Part shown: piece by piece, positions 63,676 through 64,000 of the stretch | Layout: the number at the start of each line of letters is the position of its first letter | Position numbering within the stretch: the stretch's first letter is position 1 | DNA from: Hymenolepis diminuta | Taxonomy: Eukaryota > Platyhelminthes > Cestoda > Cyclophyllidea > Hymenolepididae | Length of the DNA: 64,000 bases | Assembly: GCA_900708905.1 (NCBI GenBank) | Contig: CAADRB010000020.1 | Coordinates: forward strand, 2,302,550-2,366,549 | Direction of reading: 5' to 3' | Translations under genes and position numbers: made by a program | Notes under the pieces: model-generated | The model's database searches: none | What the model was told of the DNA's origin: nothing | The model's input: only the letters and a program-made list of their open reading frames with translations

Positions 63676-63809
63676 CCAATCATTGGAGGAAAAAATAGAG
63701 TGAGGCGGCAAGATCGACTCTTCTTCATCAAAACAGTCAGTCAATAAGCGCTGAACATCATAGGCATGCGTTTGCTGCAACTTTAGGGGAGGAATCATTA
63801 AATTTGAAC
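63676..63809 (-). repeat. Dispersed repeat family E, copy 2 (minus strand, 44-codon frame)
   Basis: On the minus strand an ATG at about 63797 opens a 44-codon frame. It includes LQQTHAYDVQRLLTDC, then an acidic run and ILPPHSIFSSNDWWDK, and stops at 63666-63664. The matching peptide segment in the copy at 21.0 kb has conservative changes (D/E, V/I). The protein source is not recognised. Confidence 0.55.
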
Positions 63810-64000
63810 ATGGGAACGTGAGCTACTGGTTTATTAAATATCATACAACCGAAATTCAAAAATCAAATGAAGTAAGACTCCTTAATAACACGATGACGCT
63901 TTTCCTCCCATTTATCCTTTGTTGAACTTTCTATTAACCAATCTCCGTTGTTTCCACGATTAAAAACAGTATTTCAATGAGTAAAAAAATAATAACTATT

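Noticed and set aside
1..64000. CRISPR arrays, operons, bacterial phage/IS elements, rRNA
   Set aside because: No regularly spaced repeats, no clustered co-directional ORFs with ribosome-binding sites and no conserved rRNA segments. The window is clearly eukaryotic.

Overview
The window is AT-rich (roughly two thirds A+T by eye), intron-bearing animal DNA. It holds one clearly recognisable protein-coding gene on the + strand, surrounded by intergenic and intronic sequence that contains eroded transposable elements. A flatworm (cestode or trematode) is my best guess, from base composition, very unequal intron sizes (69 bp next to a last intron of up to about 10 kb), and remnants of RTE-like LINE, Gypsy-type LTR and tRNA-derived SINE elements. 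Nothing in the sequence proves the phylum.

Layout. 1-32.7 kb: no confident gene. It contains a degraded minus-strand LINE reverse transcriptase (about 6.1-6.8 kb), two copies of a tRNA-derived SINE (8.6 and 12.7 kb), members of three other dispersed repeat families (14.0, 16.6/25.9 and 21.0 kb), and a few short unexplained open frames (3.8, 4.9-5.3 and 28.1 kb). 32.77-32.99 kb: a less AT-rich promoter/5' leader patch. 32,991-40,651: five exons of a delta-type protocadherin, with signal peptide, seven cadherin repeats, one transmembrane helix, and a cytoplasmic tail with a DSGRGVSEDE motif. The fifth exon ends in a perfect splice donor in phase 1, so the gene continues downstream. 40.65-64 kb: the presumed long last intron and 3' flank. 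A candidate terminal exon (51,170-51,429, phase 1, AATAAA 36 bp after the stop) fits that phase. A second, phase-0 orphan exon candidate lies at 43,836-43,970. The stretch also holds a Gypsy pol 3' end (about 45.8-46.0 kb), second copies of three repeat families (44.6, 50.0/58.1 and 63.7 kb), a third SINE copy (55.3 kb), a 22-base assembly gap, and several less AT-rich islands with coding-like open frames that I could not assign.

The only functional story supported is one cell-adhesion/signalling receptor gene with most of its ectodomain in a single exon and its intracellular exons separated by long, repeat-invaded introns. I found no CRISPR array, operon, bacterial mobile element or clearly new system. 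The most interesting leftovers are the unresolved 3' end of the protocadherin, a two-copy repeat in which a short peptide (DxQRLLTxC) is conserved, a 17-bp perfect hairpin in intron 4, and the unassigned open-frame islands. All exon boundaries were read by eye from splice-site and reading-frame logic.
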